In this document: positions 53,401 to 63,149 of the stretch, piece after piece
Layout: each line of letters begins with the position of its first letter
Position numbering within the stretch: the stretch's first letter is position 1
Source of the DNA: Nematopogon swammerdamellus
Taxonomy: Eukaryota; Arthropoda; Insecta; Lepidoptera; Adelidae
Direction of reading: 5' to 3'
NCBI GenBank assembly: GCA_946902875.1
Contig: OX336340.1
Location: forward strand, 4,361,739 to 4,425,738
DNA length: 64,000 nt
Program-made: the position numbers and the translations under genes
Notes under the pieces: model-generated
Told to the model about the DNA's origin: nothing
Databases searched by the model: none
The model's input: only the letters and a program-made list of their open reading frames with translations

Positions 53401-54225
53401 CAGCGGTTCTCAAACTTTTTTGGTGACAGAACCCTTTTGGAAAGCGAAATATTTGACGGAGCCCTAAAATAAAAAAAAAATAGTTTTTTTGAATTCTTTA
53501 TTAATAATCATATTTACAATTTAACAAGTTACTTACTTAATATTATAATAGAAGAGAAAAACAATAATTAAATATCTAATGGGAGGTACATATGAAACTG
53601 TTTCTTATTTTTCATCAATTGGTTGTATCAGATTTGATAGAAGAGAGTTGAGTTCGTCTACGCAGCCGAGCTGAATCGAGCCAGAGAGGAGAGGTGTATT
53701 TTTAACCGACTTCAAAAAAGGAGGAGGTTCTATGTTCGGCTGTATGTATTTTTTTTATGTATGTTCAGCAATATCTTCCCCAATTGTGAACCGATTTCGA
53801 TGATTCTTTTTGTGTTCGGTTCAGTCTAGCTCCAAGGTGGTCCCATTTTTTTTTGGTCAAGATCGGATTGGAAAGCGAGGCGGAATCGCGAGGCCGAAGG
53901 CCGAGCGATTCCGCCGAGTACATTAATAGCAAATAAAAATAACTAAAAAAACTGTGAAATAAAAAACTATTTAAAAAAATATAAAAACCGCCTTCAAAAA
54001 TGTATGAAATAAAAAAATTAAAATCGAACCCTAGAGTTGAAGGCGGTAGTGCTAAAGCAAGCAAAAATAACCGACCGCCTTCAACTTTAAGGTTCGATTT
54101 AAATTTTTTTATTTCATACATTTTTGAAGGCAGTTTTTTTATTTTTTTTTCTCGTATTTTCGCGGAGCCCCCACAGAGGCTCCGCGGAGCCCTAGTGCTC
54201 CGCGGAGCACCTTTGAGTATGGCTG
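53401..54225. mobile_element. hAT-like element, 825 bp, TSD CCCTAGGG
   Basis: The left end CAGCGGTTCTCAAACTTTTT is a typical hAT terminus. The right end is the inverse of CAGCCATACTCAAAGGTGCT. CCCTAGGG at 53393-53400 and 54226-54233. The right part has CTCCGCGGAGC palindromes. Contains element E-like sequence. Confidence 0.85.
53705..54140. repeat. Element E-related sequence with a 58-bp inverted repeat
   Basis: AACCGACTTCAAAAAAGGAG at 53705. 53988-54045 pairs with 54072-54135 (CCGCCTTCAAAAATGTATGA; TTGAAGGCGG). Open frames over this palindrome are artefacts of the repeat. Confidence 0.6.
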
Positions 54226-54264
54226 CCCTAGGGGATCCCTGTGAACTCATCAGTTCATCAGGAT

Positions 54265-54350
54265 CCTAACCGACCTTTCATTCGGTGCGGTGGTACCAAC
54301 GGATTTAGTAGGTGATGTAGCCGACCGTGTCAGTTTCCATAAAGAAAACA
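54265..54350. repeat. SINE-5S scraps
   Basis: ACCGACCTTTCATTCGGTGC (minus sense), then GTAGGTGATGTAGCCGACC and GTGTCAGTTTCCAT (plus sense). Confidence 0.6.
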
Positions 54351-54380
54351 CACAGACAGACATACAGTCGGCGACATTCG

Positions 54381-54780
54381 AGCGGCGGGTGACCGAGTGG
54401 TTTGGGCATAGGCTTCTCATGCGAGAGGTCCGCGGTTCGAATCCGGTCGGCGTGTACCAATGAGTTTTTTCTGACGAAAAAATGCACTTGCTTAACTACA
54501 CCTGCTGCTTCACCGTGCGGAACCGGTGTAAAACTGTAGGACCCTTCCCTTGCCCCTTACTAGATGGTAGGCTGAAATTGTAGCCGACTGGGTTGGTACC
54601 ACCGTACTGGATGTAAAACGGCCGCATAGCAGCCTCGGCTGTGTTCTCCTCTAGTCCAGTATAGCCAGCAATCCAGGGAAGTCTCCGGTATGGCACGGTA
54701 TGTGATATTGGCTGGTCTGAGCATGCGCTTTGGCCCCTCCAACTCAGCCACCCATACCGGAATACATAAAAAAAAAAGAC
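54381..54780 (+). repeat. SINE-T, full length
   Basis: GCGGCGGGTGACCGAGTGG, GCGGTTCGAATCCGGTCGG, central domain (ACTAGATGGTAGGC), tail CATACCGGAATACAT-A(n). The shared 3' region has lost a few bases near 54700. Confidence 0.9.
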
Positions 54781-55054
54781 GGAGGCCTCAAATTTATAGC
54801 GCCCCTCCTTTAGCGTCGTTAATTAAACACAGACAGACACGGTGATACCGAGGTTGATACGGGACGATATAATTGAAACAAAACGTTTTTTATTAAAATA
54901 GTATATTCGTCGTAACTTATAAAAATTATTTTAATTAAATATAAGTACCCAGATCTTAAAACTTAGATTAAAAATAGATAGGTACATATTTTATAAAATA
55001 ATAGATATTATTATAAACGTCGGTAGTCATTTGATATAAATACATAATTATAAG
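54781..55054. other. No recognised feature
   Basis: AT-rich, unassigned. Confidence 0.5.
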
Positions 55055-55165
55055 TAAGTTGGTCGGTGTTGTGCTGTAATTTACCAGAGTTCTTGCAACA
55101 CAACACCGATTACTCTGCTTACCCCTATTGTCGGGATTCAGGGTGTGTGATATGATATGTCTGTA
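55055..55165 (+). repeat. Element D 3' part
   Basis: GGTCGGTGTTGTGCTGTAAT, ACACCGATTACTCTGC, TGTCGGGATTCAGGGTGTGT. Confidence 0.75.
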
Positions 55166-55174
55166 TGTGTGTAC

Positions 55175-55478
55175 CACAGAGCATCAAATACCTACCGCCC
55201 GCGCCCCCTACTAGAGGCGCCCTAAGCAATGATATTTGAAACACTACGCTGTAGTGTAACCGTACGCTGAGCTGCTAGCGCTTCGTATGTGTGTGTGTGT
55301 GCTAGTATCGACACTACACACAAAGAGGAGCAAGTTAGGCACACGCACAAAACAAATGCACACGCACAACACACATATGTAAGTCATAGGCCACGCCCAC
55401 AGGCTTCAACGCCGTTGTAGAGAAATCGCGCTCACGGCGCCTCTAGTAGGGGCGGGCGCGCGCATTTCATGCTCTGTG
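55175..55478. mobile_element. hAT-like MITE, inverted copy of 51794-52106
   Basis: Ends CACAGAGCATCAAATACC and CATTTCATGCTCTGTG. Flanks GTGTGTAC and ATGTTTAC agree at six of eight positions, so the duplication is decayed or absent. Confidence 0.8.
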
Positions 55479-56199
55479 ATGTTTACAGTGTGTATGTGCG
55501 ACTCTTGTTTTCGATTATGTGAACATTATTTATTTATTCCGTAACATTGTATCAAACAAAATTTTGACATTTTTAGTTAGATTACAGTATTTAATGTTTT
55601 TATTTTAATACATTTATAGTTATTAGTTATTTTATTACCCACATATCTACCTTATCTAATATTTTATGGATTCTACGAGTATATCACACAAGGAAGTAGG
55701 TAACTCATTGAAAGGTATGAAAGCAATAATTTTGAATCATTTAAACGTATTTACACACCTATGTATTACACATAATATGTGTAATACATAGGTGTACTCG
55801 AGCGAGCCTAATAGGTATGATTTTTTTAAATATTGTAATGTTTTTTTTATATTAAATATGAAGTAAGTAATGCTTTCTTGAATTAAAAATTTTACTTTGA
55901 ATATTTTTTGACTCTGGAACTCTTTTCTAACATTTAATATGATATGATAAGTGAGTCCAAACATAAACCCGTATGTTTATCGGTTCACTGGTCCGTCAGT
56001 TACGCATAAACCTACAACAGGAGTTTGTAGAAAATATGTAAGTATAGAAGATATTATAGAAAATAAGTTCAGATTCTATTAATTATTTAGAAAAAAATAA
56101 TTACATAGATAGAGAATACAATAATATATTCTGAGGGGAACGGCTGAAATACAATACAATATTCATTAATTTTACCGTACCATAAAAAAAATTAAAAAA
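55479..56199. other. Unassigned, with a perfect 41-bp palindrome
   Basis: 55755-55795 has two 20-base arms around one base (ACACCTATGTATTACACATA and complement). The rest is AT-rich and unassigned. Confidence 0.6.
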
Positions 56200-56525
56200 A
56201 AACCGTGTGGTGCCGGTATTTAAAAAGAATAGCCCCACTGCATCTCTCCCCGTGCATGTCGTAAAAGGCGACTAAGGGATAAGGACAAGATATCGTGCTA
56301 AAGGGCGACGGGATCGCCACCTCTCACCTTGGCACGGTACTTCCACCGAGTCATGCAGCAGGTGGGTCTTCGTGCCTTACTTGCCGCTTGATCGATTTAA
56401 TCTTGTTCGAATACTTTGCGAAACGTGGTGGTCGGTGTTGTGCTGTAATTTACTAGAGTACTTGCAGCACAACACCGATTACTCTGCTTACCCCGATTGT
56501 CGGGATTCAGCGTGTGTGATATATA
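56200..56525 (+). repeat. Element D, full-length copy
   Basis: CCGTGTGGTGCCGGTATTTA, AATAGCCCCACTGCATCTC, GGCGACTAAGGGATAAGGAC, CACCTTGGCACGGTACTTCC, CTTGCAGCACAACACCGATT, GTCGGGATTCAGCGTGTGTG. It serves as the reference copy for the family. No coding capacity; SINE-like size. Confidence 0.8.
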
Positions 56526-57300
56526 TTCATTAATTTTATTACAATCTAAATCACGTTTTCCTATATACAAGATCTTAACAATAACTTACACTTATTTATA
56601 TTATGTTATTTGAGCAGAAATACATTTTTACTCTACGAATTGCCGATGCAGCGGCGACTCCTCTCAGTTGGCGAGGTTGGCGCCGCCAAACCAAATAAAA
56701 TTAATGACACCATTAATACAGAAGTATCAGGCTAAAATAAATGTGAAAAAATTTCGGAGTTATATTATTTATGTCATATAATCCACGATTAATAAGATAA
56801 AACGTCAATCCCGTACCCGTTACATAATTTGAAATTTCGCGCGCGTCAAACGCGGGCGACGACGAATGACGACACATCAAGGCATTCATTGGCCGGTTGG
56901 CTACATTTTGAAGCGCCATCGTATTCCATACAAGGCGGAAGCGACCGATGTCCCCCCCGTCCCGCGCGGACCCGAGTCTGATCAGTCTGATCATCCCGAG
57001 TGTGATCAGCCTTTCGAGTTGGCGCAGCGGGGAGTGCATTTAGTGACGCGGTAGCGAGTAGAGCAAGCTAGCGAGCGAGCTAGGTAGGTGTGTGTGTTGC
57101 GTGTGCGGGTGTGTGCGCGCTGCGTCCACACGACGAGTATTCTTGTGCTGTGCGACGTGCGATGCGATGCGATGTGCGCGTGTGTGTGCGCATTGGCTTG
57201 CGAGTTGATAGCTGCATATATTCCGTTATGTAGATATGGACTTTGTATGGATGAATCCTGTGCAGTGTTGTTAAATTTAAAGTGATTTATTGGTAATTAT
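56526..57300 (+). promoter_or_regulatory. Possible promoter/5' exon region
   Basis: 56820-57290 is GC- and CpG-rich against an AT-rich background. It has repeated TCTGATCA/TGTGATCAG and GTGTGTGCG stretches, and GAGCTAGGTAGGTG at about 57080 resembles a splice donor. No TATA box or coding exon is certain. 56526-56819 is unassigned. Confidence 0.3.
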
Positions 57301-57839
57301 AATGGCAAACTCCTAACGAGCTATCTACGGAGCACTCAAGGACAAGAGAGACTCAGTAATTTGGCACTCTTACATATCTGTGGAAAAGGAGTTGCTAACA
57401 AAATTGTGGAAGAAAGAAGATTTTCACGATCGAGTCATCGAAAATTTCATGTCTGTGGAACGAAGAGTGGACTTCATGTACAAATAAAATGTAACAATTC
57501 AAGCTTGTATGCCTGTCTCGTCGTCGTCGTGCCAGAGGAGACGTCGCTGTTGTCGGCTGCAACTCGACAGCTTTGACACAACCAGTAGGTACCTATCTAC
57601 AGACAAATAAATCGTAAGTGAGCAAAATAAATCGTTTAAACTAAATATTATAAACTATCTATATCGTAATCGTCTTTCAGTTTTTGAACTCATTGTGGTA
57701 GAAATAAATTAACGCGTAGGTACCTAAGTTATGAAATAATGAAAAAAAAAATCCTTAGCCAGAGCCAACCCAATATTCAGGACCAGGAGTCGCCGCTGTG
57801 CCGATGGTTCTTATAAAGTAGGTATCTACCATCATAAGC
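57301..57839. other. No recognised feature
   Basis: A 71-codon open frame at 57361-57576 (+) has no motif. Unassigned. Confidence 0.4.
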
Positions 57840-57843
57840 TTAA

Positions 57844-58307
57844 GACGAGACGGAAGTTGACTTTCTCCATACAAAATCGTCTTTCGGCATTTATGTTTTC
57901 TAGCCCCCTAAAACTTGGCCCCTTTTTTTACAATTTCTTCTTCTCTTAGAGACGGACCAATCTATGTTCCTGTAATTTTTTTGTTAAGATGAAATATACC
58001 TACAACACCGGAGCTGAAAATTTTTATTTCTAAATAAAAAATAGAAAATTTTTATTTTTTTTATTTTTTGATGTCATGAAGTTCATTAAGCTAGTCATCC
58101 ATCACCTTAGATATTCAAAAAACAAACATATCTGCAACAACGTGAATTTATCGTCAGCCTCGGTAGCTCAAAAAAACAGGAACGTAGATTCGACTGTTCT
58201 TATTACAACAAAAAAAGAATTGTAAAAATCTGATAAGGTTTAGGGGGGTAAAAAACGTTAATGCCGAAAGACGATTTTGTATGGAGAAAGTTAACTTCCG
58301 TCTCGTC
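57844..58307. mobile_element. 464-bp MITE, TSD TTAA
   Basis: TIRs GACGAGACGGAAGTTGACTT and inverse, continuing CTCCATACAAAATCGTCTTT and CGGCATT (about 48 bp). TTAA at 57840-57843 and 58308-58311, as made by piggyBac-type transposases. A scrap of SINE-5S head lies inside at 58155-58172. Confidence 0.8.
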
Positions 58308-58504
58308 TTAATTTTCTGTAATATCTACGTTGGATTTAATTTCTATAAACATTTACATGGCAAGTGATATAAACGATAAACAACGAAAAAAAAGTTCGAA
58401 TACATTGCCTAGTACCTAGGTATTTACCTGTGATTATGAGCCTTCAAGGAAAAAAAATCATGATCTCATACAAAACTAATTCAAAAATTCTGAGAAGCCA
58501 AATT
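58308..58504. other. No recognised feature
   Basis: AT-rich, unassigned. Confidence 0.45.
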
Positions 58505-58890
58505 TACACCAATTACATCTAAAACCCGGCATTCAGCGGTACGGAACCATTGCTTTCCGCCAACGTACATGATGTCGTCGTCCCACCTTGTGGTTGGTCC
58601 TCGGGGTGGTCCTCCCACTCTCCGTTTTCCTGTCCACGGCCGCCAGTGTAGGACGCGGTTACTCCAGCGGTCGTCTCTTCGGATGACGTACCCAGCCCAC
58701 TAACACGACTATCAGGTAGCGGTATTCCCAACATGGCTTGCTCCATTGCAACTTGGAGTTGGAGCTGAGCAACTTTCAACCTTTGAAACCAACAACCTTT
58801 CAACAAACGCAGAAGGCAGGAAAGACTCGAGGAAAATTGGAGAGGCGTATGTCCAGCAGTAGACGCATACACGCTGACTGATTGACATAC
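58505..58890. mobile_element. Second RTE fragment with 5' inversion
   Basis: 58512-58795 is RTE C-terminal sequence on the minus strand (QVAMEQAMLGIPL ... RGQENGEWEDH). 58800-58890 is the following RTE 3' end on the plus strand (GAGGAAAATTGGAGAGGCGT, CTGACTGATTGAC). The flanks ACATCTAAAAC (58516 side) and ACATACAAAAC (58885 side) agree at 9 of 11 bases. Confidence 0.75.
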
Positions 58891-58895
58891 AAAAC

Positions 58896-59065
58896 TGACG
58901 TATGGAGTACAAATTTGATTCGAACTTTGAGAGGAACTCATTCCTGAACAAACTGACCAGAAATTTGTTCCTTAGTAACAGAGGACAATTGTTTGTTTTC
59001 CTCTGTGGTTTAGTTTTGGTTTTGGCCGGACGCCTAATAAAGTATATCGGTCTGTCTACATAATA
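58896..59065. other. No recognised feature
   Basis: Unassigned. Confidence 0.4.
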
Positions 59066-59531
59066 CAGGGTGATGTAACGGCCACTACATTAAATTTTGG
59101 AAATGATTATTGGGATCAATAGTAACAAAAAAGTCAAATAACTTTTTTCTAAATTCCCTTTAAATAAAAAGTTACAGTTTTCATACCAACTAATTGATTT
59201 ATTTAGTGTGAAAAGGATCTAATGTTCCGCACGAACGTGGGAATGAAAGGCGCGCGGTGAGGAAGCGAGCAGGGACGAGTGCGCGGAGAGAGGAGATGCG
59301 CGGTGGCGGCGGCGCGGAGTGAGTTTTTCGACCCCGACCGTTCCCGCACCAGCACTCTACCCCCCGCGCGCGTCAAATTACACTTGACTAAAACCTAAAT
59401 TTCAAAAATTATCTCGAAAAGTAGACACTTTAGGAAAAAACTTAACTTACTTTTTTGTCTCGGAAAAACATGAGGTTTGCGCTGGTGAAATTAATGTACT
59501 GGCCGTTACACCGCCGTTACGTAACACCCTG
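59066..59531. mobile_element. MITE with CAGGGTG ends
   Basis: CAGGGTGATGTAACGGCC and the inverse of CAGGGTGTTACGTAACGG; the right arm carries an extra repeat before GTAACGGCCAGTACATTAA. The interior at 59230-59370 is GC-rich. Target duplication unclear. Confidence 0.65.
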
Positions 59532-60174
59532 TTATTATTTTGGTCCCAGACCACAATGTACAATAGGTACCTGTTTATAAATCCTACTGAACATGAGCTA
59601 AAAAAAACAGTTATGCCCATGCACGCACCCAAATCTACGTTGTATATCAACAAAACATTTAAAGATTGGGTCATCGACAAGGAGCAATTACTTCGTATAT
59701 ACAAAACCGCTGTAACTGCAATTTTGTATGACACTTAATTTTATATTATTATCAGTCAAAAAATTTATCGTAACGTCAAATTTCTATCTGCTTTTTACAC
59801 TAAATTATGAGGGGCACCACTTGTGTATAGTTGTTTCACCTCACGAAGGCAAATGAGCTATTAAGGCATCTAAGCGGTTCTTTCCCCTAAAGTGAGGATA
59901 TGAGTGGACAATTGCTACTCTAAAGAATAGACCACGAAAATTGCTGACAATTTCACATAGAAATTTGGGAGGTAGCGTCATTATGAGATTCTAAAATGTA
60001 TGGAAAAAGTTAAGAACATGTGCCGTCATGAGATGCAACAACTATAAGCCTAGCCCCACACGGGGCGTAATTTTTACCGCAAATTTTCACAGCCGAAATA
60101 ATGCTCAGTGCGGCGCTAGGCTAAAAACTTAAAGCTAAACTAAAAATATAATCTTTAAAGCCAAAGGCCAATAA
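59532..60174. other. Unassigned region downstream of the elongase 3' UTR
   Basis: AGCCTAGCCCCACACGGGGC at about 60047 and AGTGCGGCGCTAGGCT at about 60108 form an imperfect inverted pair, perhaps a small MITE next to the gene end. The rest is unassigned. Confidence 0.4.
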
Positions 60175-60180
60175 TTTATT
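60175..60180 (-). terminator. Poly(A) signal AATAAA of the elongase gene
   Basis: Minus-strand AATAAA 21 bases after the stop codon (in GACAATAAATTATTGG). The short 3' UTR is plausible; other signals further down cannot be excluded. Confidence 0.6.
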
Positions 60181-60200
60181 GTCACTAATAAGTAATGAGT

Positions 60201-60338
60201 CTACTGCGTCGCGACAGCCACCCTCTGTCGCACCCCCTCCGTGATGGCAGCGCCGTTGCTGAAACTCTTGCCGTTTAGCAGTGGTATCTTCATCTCTGAT
60301 GATAGCTCCGTCTCGATCTTCGCCTTGGCTCTGGCAGC
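60201..60338 (-). CDS. ELOVL fatty-acid elongase, last coding exon
   Basis: The acceptor TTTGTTTCAG ends at 60339. The exon begins GCTGCCAGAGCC and encodes 45 residues (AARAKAKIETELSSEMKIPL ... EGVRQRVAVATQ), then TAG at 60203-60201. It joins in phase 0 to the preceding exon, giving KKEAR-AARAK across the splice. This is the cytosolic, variable C-terminal tail of an elongase. It does not end in a KKxx-type ER retrieval motif. AATAAA follows at 60180. Elongases perform the condensation step of very-long-chain fatty-acid synthesis in the ER membrane. Confidence 0.85.
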   Translation of the reverse strand, partial: AARAKAKIETELSSEMKIPLLNGKSFSNGAAITEGVRQRVAVATQ

Positions 60339-60399
60339 CTGAAACAAAGATGGCGGAATTAAAGACGACTCGAAACCGGTTCAAATGGTCAATGGTAGT

Positions 60400-60620
60400 T
60401 CTCTTCTCTCAAAACTTTAATGCCGCTCGACCTACCTGCGTAGTCAACGAATTTTAGGTCATAATTCGTGGAACATAAGGTAGACTTTAATGTCGTCGCA
60501 TCTTGGGTTCACGCATGCGCAGTAAAGCAATTATCTACCCTATGATCTACGAGTGGTGACCTAAAATTCGTTGACTGCGCAGGTAGGTCGAGCGGCATTT
60601 AAGTTTTGAGGGAACTGTAC
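60400..60620. mobile_element. MITE in the elongase intron
   Basis: CTCAAAACTTTAATGCCGCT and inverse; arms of about 55 bp include CGACCTACCTGCG and GTCAACGAATTTTAGGTCA. Precise ends and target duplication unresolved. Confidence 0.7.
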
Positions 60621-60689
60621 TCAACTAATAAAATTAGTATTTTTCATGCAATCCATTTTATGGGTAGCTGCTGAGCCAGAGGAGTCAGA

Positions 60690-61000
60690 GCACATTTTTT
60701 ACAACAACATCCGTGATGTCAGCCCATAACACCGGGTGAACTCGGTGCCACGTCAGTGCTTCCCTTCGGTCGTGCCGGCTACACTGAACTGGACGGAAAA
60801 CACGAGCTATTTACATACCCATTTCACTGACGTTTCATTCAGTGCGGTGGTATCAAACCGGGCGGGATAAACCCTACCACCTAGTAAGGTAAGAAGGGAA
60901 GGGACCTACAGTTTAACGTGGAATCCGAACCACGGTCAGCCTCCATATTCAGTTTGGAATATTGTAGAACTTCATCAATCATCAATTCCATCATGCAGTC
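60690..61000 (-). repeat. SINE-5S with an alternative 5' end
   Basis: The tail side at 60690 lacks its A tract; the central domain and CCGAACCACGGTCAGCCTCC follow. Then ATATTCAGTTTGGAATATTG and TAGAACTTCATCAATC, the same alternative 5' end as the copy at 1531. Confidence 0.75.
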
Positions 61001-61014
61001 ATGTAAACACAACT

Positions 61015-61170
61015 ATTTACATAGCCGTTTCGACCGACCTTTCATTCAGTGTGGTGGTACCAACCCGGGCGGGCTAAACCCTAGCACCTAGTAATATAAG
61101 AAGGGAGTCATATCCCTTAGTCGCCTTTTGCGACATACACGGGGAGAGATGCAGTGGGGCTATTCTTATG
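61015..61170 (-). repeat. SINE with element D-type head, 5' half
   Basis: Inverse of GACTAAGGGATATGACTCCC joined to TACTAGGTGCTAGGG and the domain to TATGTAAATAG; the element D hairpin AATAGCCCCAC is at 61156-61166. Confidence 0.75.
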
Positions 61171-61179
61171 CACATGCCA

Positions 61180-61497
61180 ATAGCACCCCCGAGAAGCTGC
61201 CACACCGGAGACTTGCCTTTGAATTGTTGGCTATTATACTGGACTAGATGATAACACGACCGAGGCTACTATGCGGCCGTCTAACACGTTGGTATCAACC
61301 CATTCGGCTGTGTACCAGCGTACTGGATGTAAGATGGCCGCATAGCAGCCTCGGCTGTGTTCTCCTCTAGTCCACTACTTCCAGCCATCCAGAAGGAAGT
61401 CAATATGGCACCTGCCTTCTCGGTGGTGATATTGGCCGGTCGGGGCACGTGCTTTGGCCGCTCTGACTCAGCCACCGATACCGGATTACATTTAAAA
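61180..61497. repeat. Two SINE-T pieces, head-on
   Basis: 61180-61308 is minus strand (CACCCCCGAGAAGCTGCC ... GGCTACTATGCGGCCGTC). 61315-61497 is plus strand (ACTGGATGTAAGATGGCCGC ... GATACCGGATTACAT). The plus tail lies about 13 bp from the exon donor. Confidence 0.75.
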
Positions 61498-61509
61498 GAA
61501 AAAACTTAC

Positions 61510-61668
61510 TCTAGCCTCCTTCTTGATATAGGCCTGCTTGTAGAAGTCCGAGAAGAGGTAGTAGAACATGACACCGTGCATGCCGATCCACCAGACGAAC
61601 GTGCGCGGGTAGTCACAGTCGATGAAGAGCAGTTGGAACGCGTGCACCACCACCAGCACGAACTGCAC
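61510..61668 (-). CDS. ELOVL fatty-acid elongase, penultimate coding exon
   Basis: Acceptor CGTCTTCCAG ends at 61669; donor GTAAGT at 61509-61504. The exon is 159 bp, phase 0 at both ends, and encodes 53 residues: VQFVLVVVHAFQLLFIDCDY, then PRTFVWWIGMHGVMFYYLFS, then DFYKQAYIKKEAR. The order QFVLVVVHAFQLL, the F-I-D-C-x-Y-P loop and the W-W-I-G-x-H-x-V-M-F-Y-x-L-F-S-x-F-Y segment are characteristic of the last two membrane segments of insect elongases, so the match is strong. The HxxHH catalytic box lies in an upstream exon, which must be beyond position 64000. GC-rich codon use contrasts with the AT-rich surroundings. Confidence 0.92.
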
Positions 61669-61884
61669 CTGGAAGACGGAGACAATAATTTTAACAAAAT
61701 GGTATGATGAACGAGAATGGCCCTATGGCCCCATATAAGGTAAGCCTCCTCGGTAGCTGATTCTTATTGTTATTATTTTATTTTCAATTCTCACGCTCAA
61801 CTCTACGTTTAATTAACTAGTAGGTATGTACTTATATGTAGTGTATATTATAGTTTATCATAGTTATTTTCCATAATATGGAAT

Positions 61885-62080
61885 TAAGTCAACCTTTGGA
61901 TGTTTGAGAGTCGTATGTTGTGAGATATAAGTAGGTAGTAGCAAAAGACTTCAATGTGGGAATGTAAAATCTAAAATTATAGGTAAGGATATTATATTTT
62001 ACATTCCCACATTCAAGTCTTTTGCTACTACCTACTTATATCTCACAACATACGACTCTTAAACATCCAAAGGTTGACTG
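61885..62080. repeat. About 84-bp inverted repeat joined to a retroposon tail
   Basis: TCAACCTTTGGATGTTTGAG ... GTGGGAATGTAAAAT pairs with 61997-62080 (ATTTTACATTCCCAC ... CATCCAAAGGTTGA). The right arm continues into the AAGTCCGCCTTTG tail at 62081-62185, and a partial third copy is at 62188-62225. Confidence 0.8.
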
Positions 62081-62185
62081 AGAAAAATCCCTGTAAGGTA
62101 TAAGTCCGCCTTTGCCCCTCATGTAAATTACGTATCGTTTGTTACTGTTAAATGTTTTGGAGCAACAAAGTATTATCTATCTATC
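62081..62185 (+). repeat. AAGTCCGCCTTTG-type 3' tail
   Basis: ATAAGTCCGCCTTTGCCCC ... GGAGCAACAAAGTATT followed by ATCTATCTATCT. Same family as 143-333 and 62480-62580. Confidence 0.7.
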
Positions 62186-62249
62186 TCAACTCTTTTGCTA
62201 CTACCTACTTACATTCCTACATTCCACTATATTAATCGAATCTCAAACA

Positions 62250-62475
62250 TTTAGCCGAAGAGACGAAGACCGTTGGAGTAACCGTGTCCTACACTGGCGG
62301 CCGGCCGTGGACAGGAAAACGGAGTGTGGGAAGACCACCCGCCAGGTGGGACGACGACATCAGTTACGTCGGCGGAAAGCAGTGGTTCCGTATCGCTGAA
62401 GGCCGGGAGGACTGGAGGAAAATTGGATAGGCGTAGGTATGTCCAGCAGTGGACGCTTACACGCTGACTGACTGA
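62250..62475 (+). pseudogene. RTE-type LINE 3' end
   Basis: GCCGAAGAGACGAAGACCG, CTACACTGGCGGCCGG, GAAGACCACCCGCCAGGTGG, TATGTCCAGCAGTGGACGC and CTGACTGACTGA. 5' truncated. Confidence 0.8.
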
Positions 62476-62479
62476 AATA

Positions 62480-62732
62480 TCTGTAAGGGATAAGTCCGCC
62501 TTTGCACCATGTAAATTTTCTAATGTACTTATTAATGTTGATGTTTATTGGAGCAATAAAGCATTTTCTATCTATTTCTATCAGTGGTGCAGTCGGTCGA
62601 CTGTCGGTCGTGATCATACATAAGCACACCTGGGCGCGGTCAGTACTTGGATGGGTGACCGCTCGACCATTGGAGGCTGACCTCGGTTCAGATTCCACGT
62701 TAAACTGTAGGTCCCTTCCCTTCTTACCTTAG
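62480..62732 (+). repeat. Retroposon 3' tail followed by a SINE-5S 5' half
   Basis: 62480-62580: GATAAGTCCGCCTTTGCACC ... GGAGCAATAAAGCATTTTCT. 62581-62732: AGTGGTGCAGTCGGTCGACT, CATAAGCACACCTGGGCGCG, GTCAGTACTTGGATGGGTGA, GGTTCAGATTCCACG and AAACTGTAGGTCCCTTCCC. The 3' half is missing. Confidence 0.8.
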
Positions 62733-63149
62733 ATATGTATGATCGGTATGCAATATTAATGTACATATGTAGGTATTTACTTCAGTAAATTGTTTGTAGA
62801 AAAGATTGTTTAAAATTTATTTTAAATGCATTCATTTATGCATGTTCATTTGGCATTGAATTAACTGAACGAAAACCTAAACTTAAATAAATGCTTGTTT
62901 TTAATTAATTACTTTTTTCTTTTATTTGAATGCAAAGTATGTATATGTTCTACCAAAAAAATACTGCCCTCAATAACCATTAGTCCTTATTTATATCACC
63001 TGAACGTAGGCGTAGACCTTGAATGTAGAACAGGTGTATCGAATAAAACATTATTTAAATTATAAAGATAGCTGATTGAGAACAACCACCTTCCGTATAT
63101 AGACATGTTTAGTCAAGTCCTTAGTTCCAGCACGTTCTTGCTTATTTTA
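62733..63149. other. No recognised feature
   Basis: AT-rich; should be intron or upstream flank of the elongase gene. No exon was recognised. Confidence 0.5.

Larger units (their letters stand above)
60339..61509 (-). other. Elongase intron (1171 bp) loaded with SINEs
   Basis: Donor AGA|GTAAGT at 61509-61504 and acceptor TTTCAG at 60344-60339. Contents: a MITE at about 60400-60620, SINE-5S at 60690-61000, a SINE at 61015-61170 and SINE-T pieces at 61180-61497. Confidence 0.8.

Noticed and set aside
53765..54269. Opposing open frames of 161 and 89 codons
   Set aside because: They cover an inverted repeat inside a hAT-like element and mirror each other.
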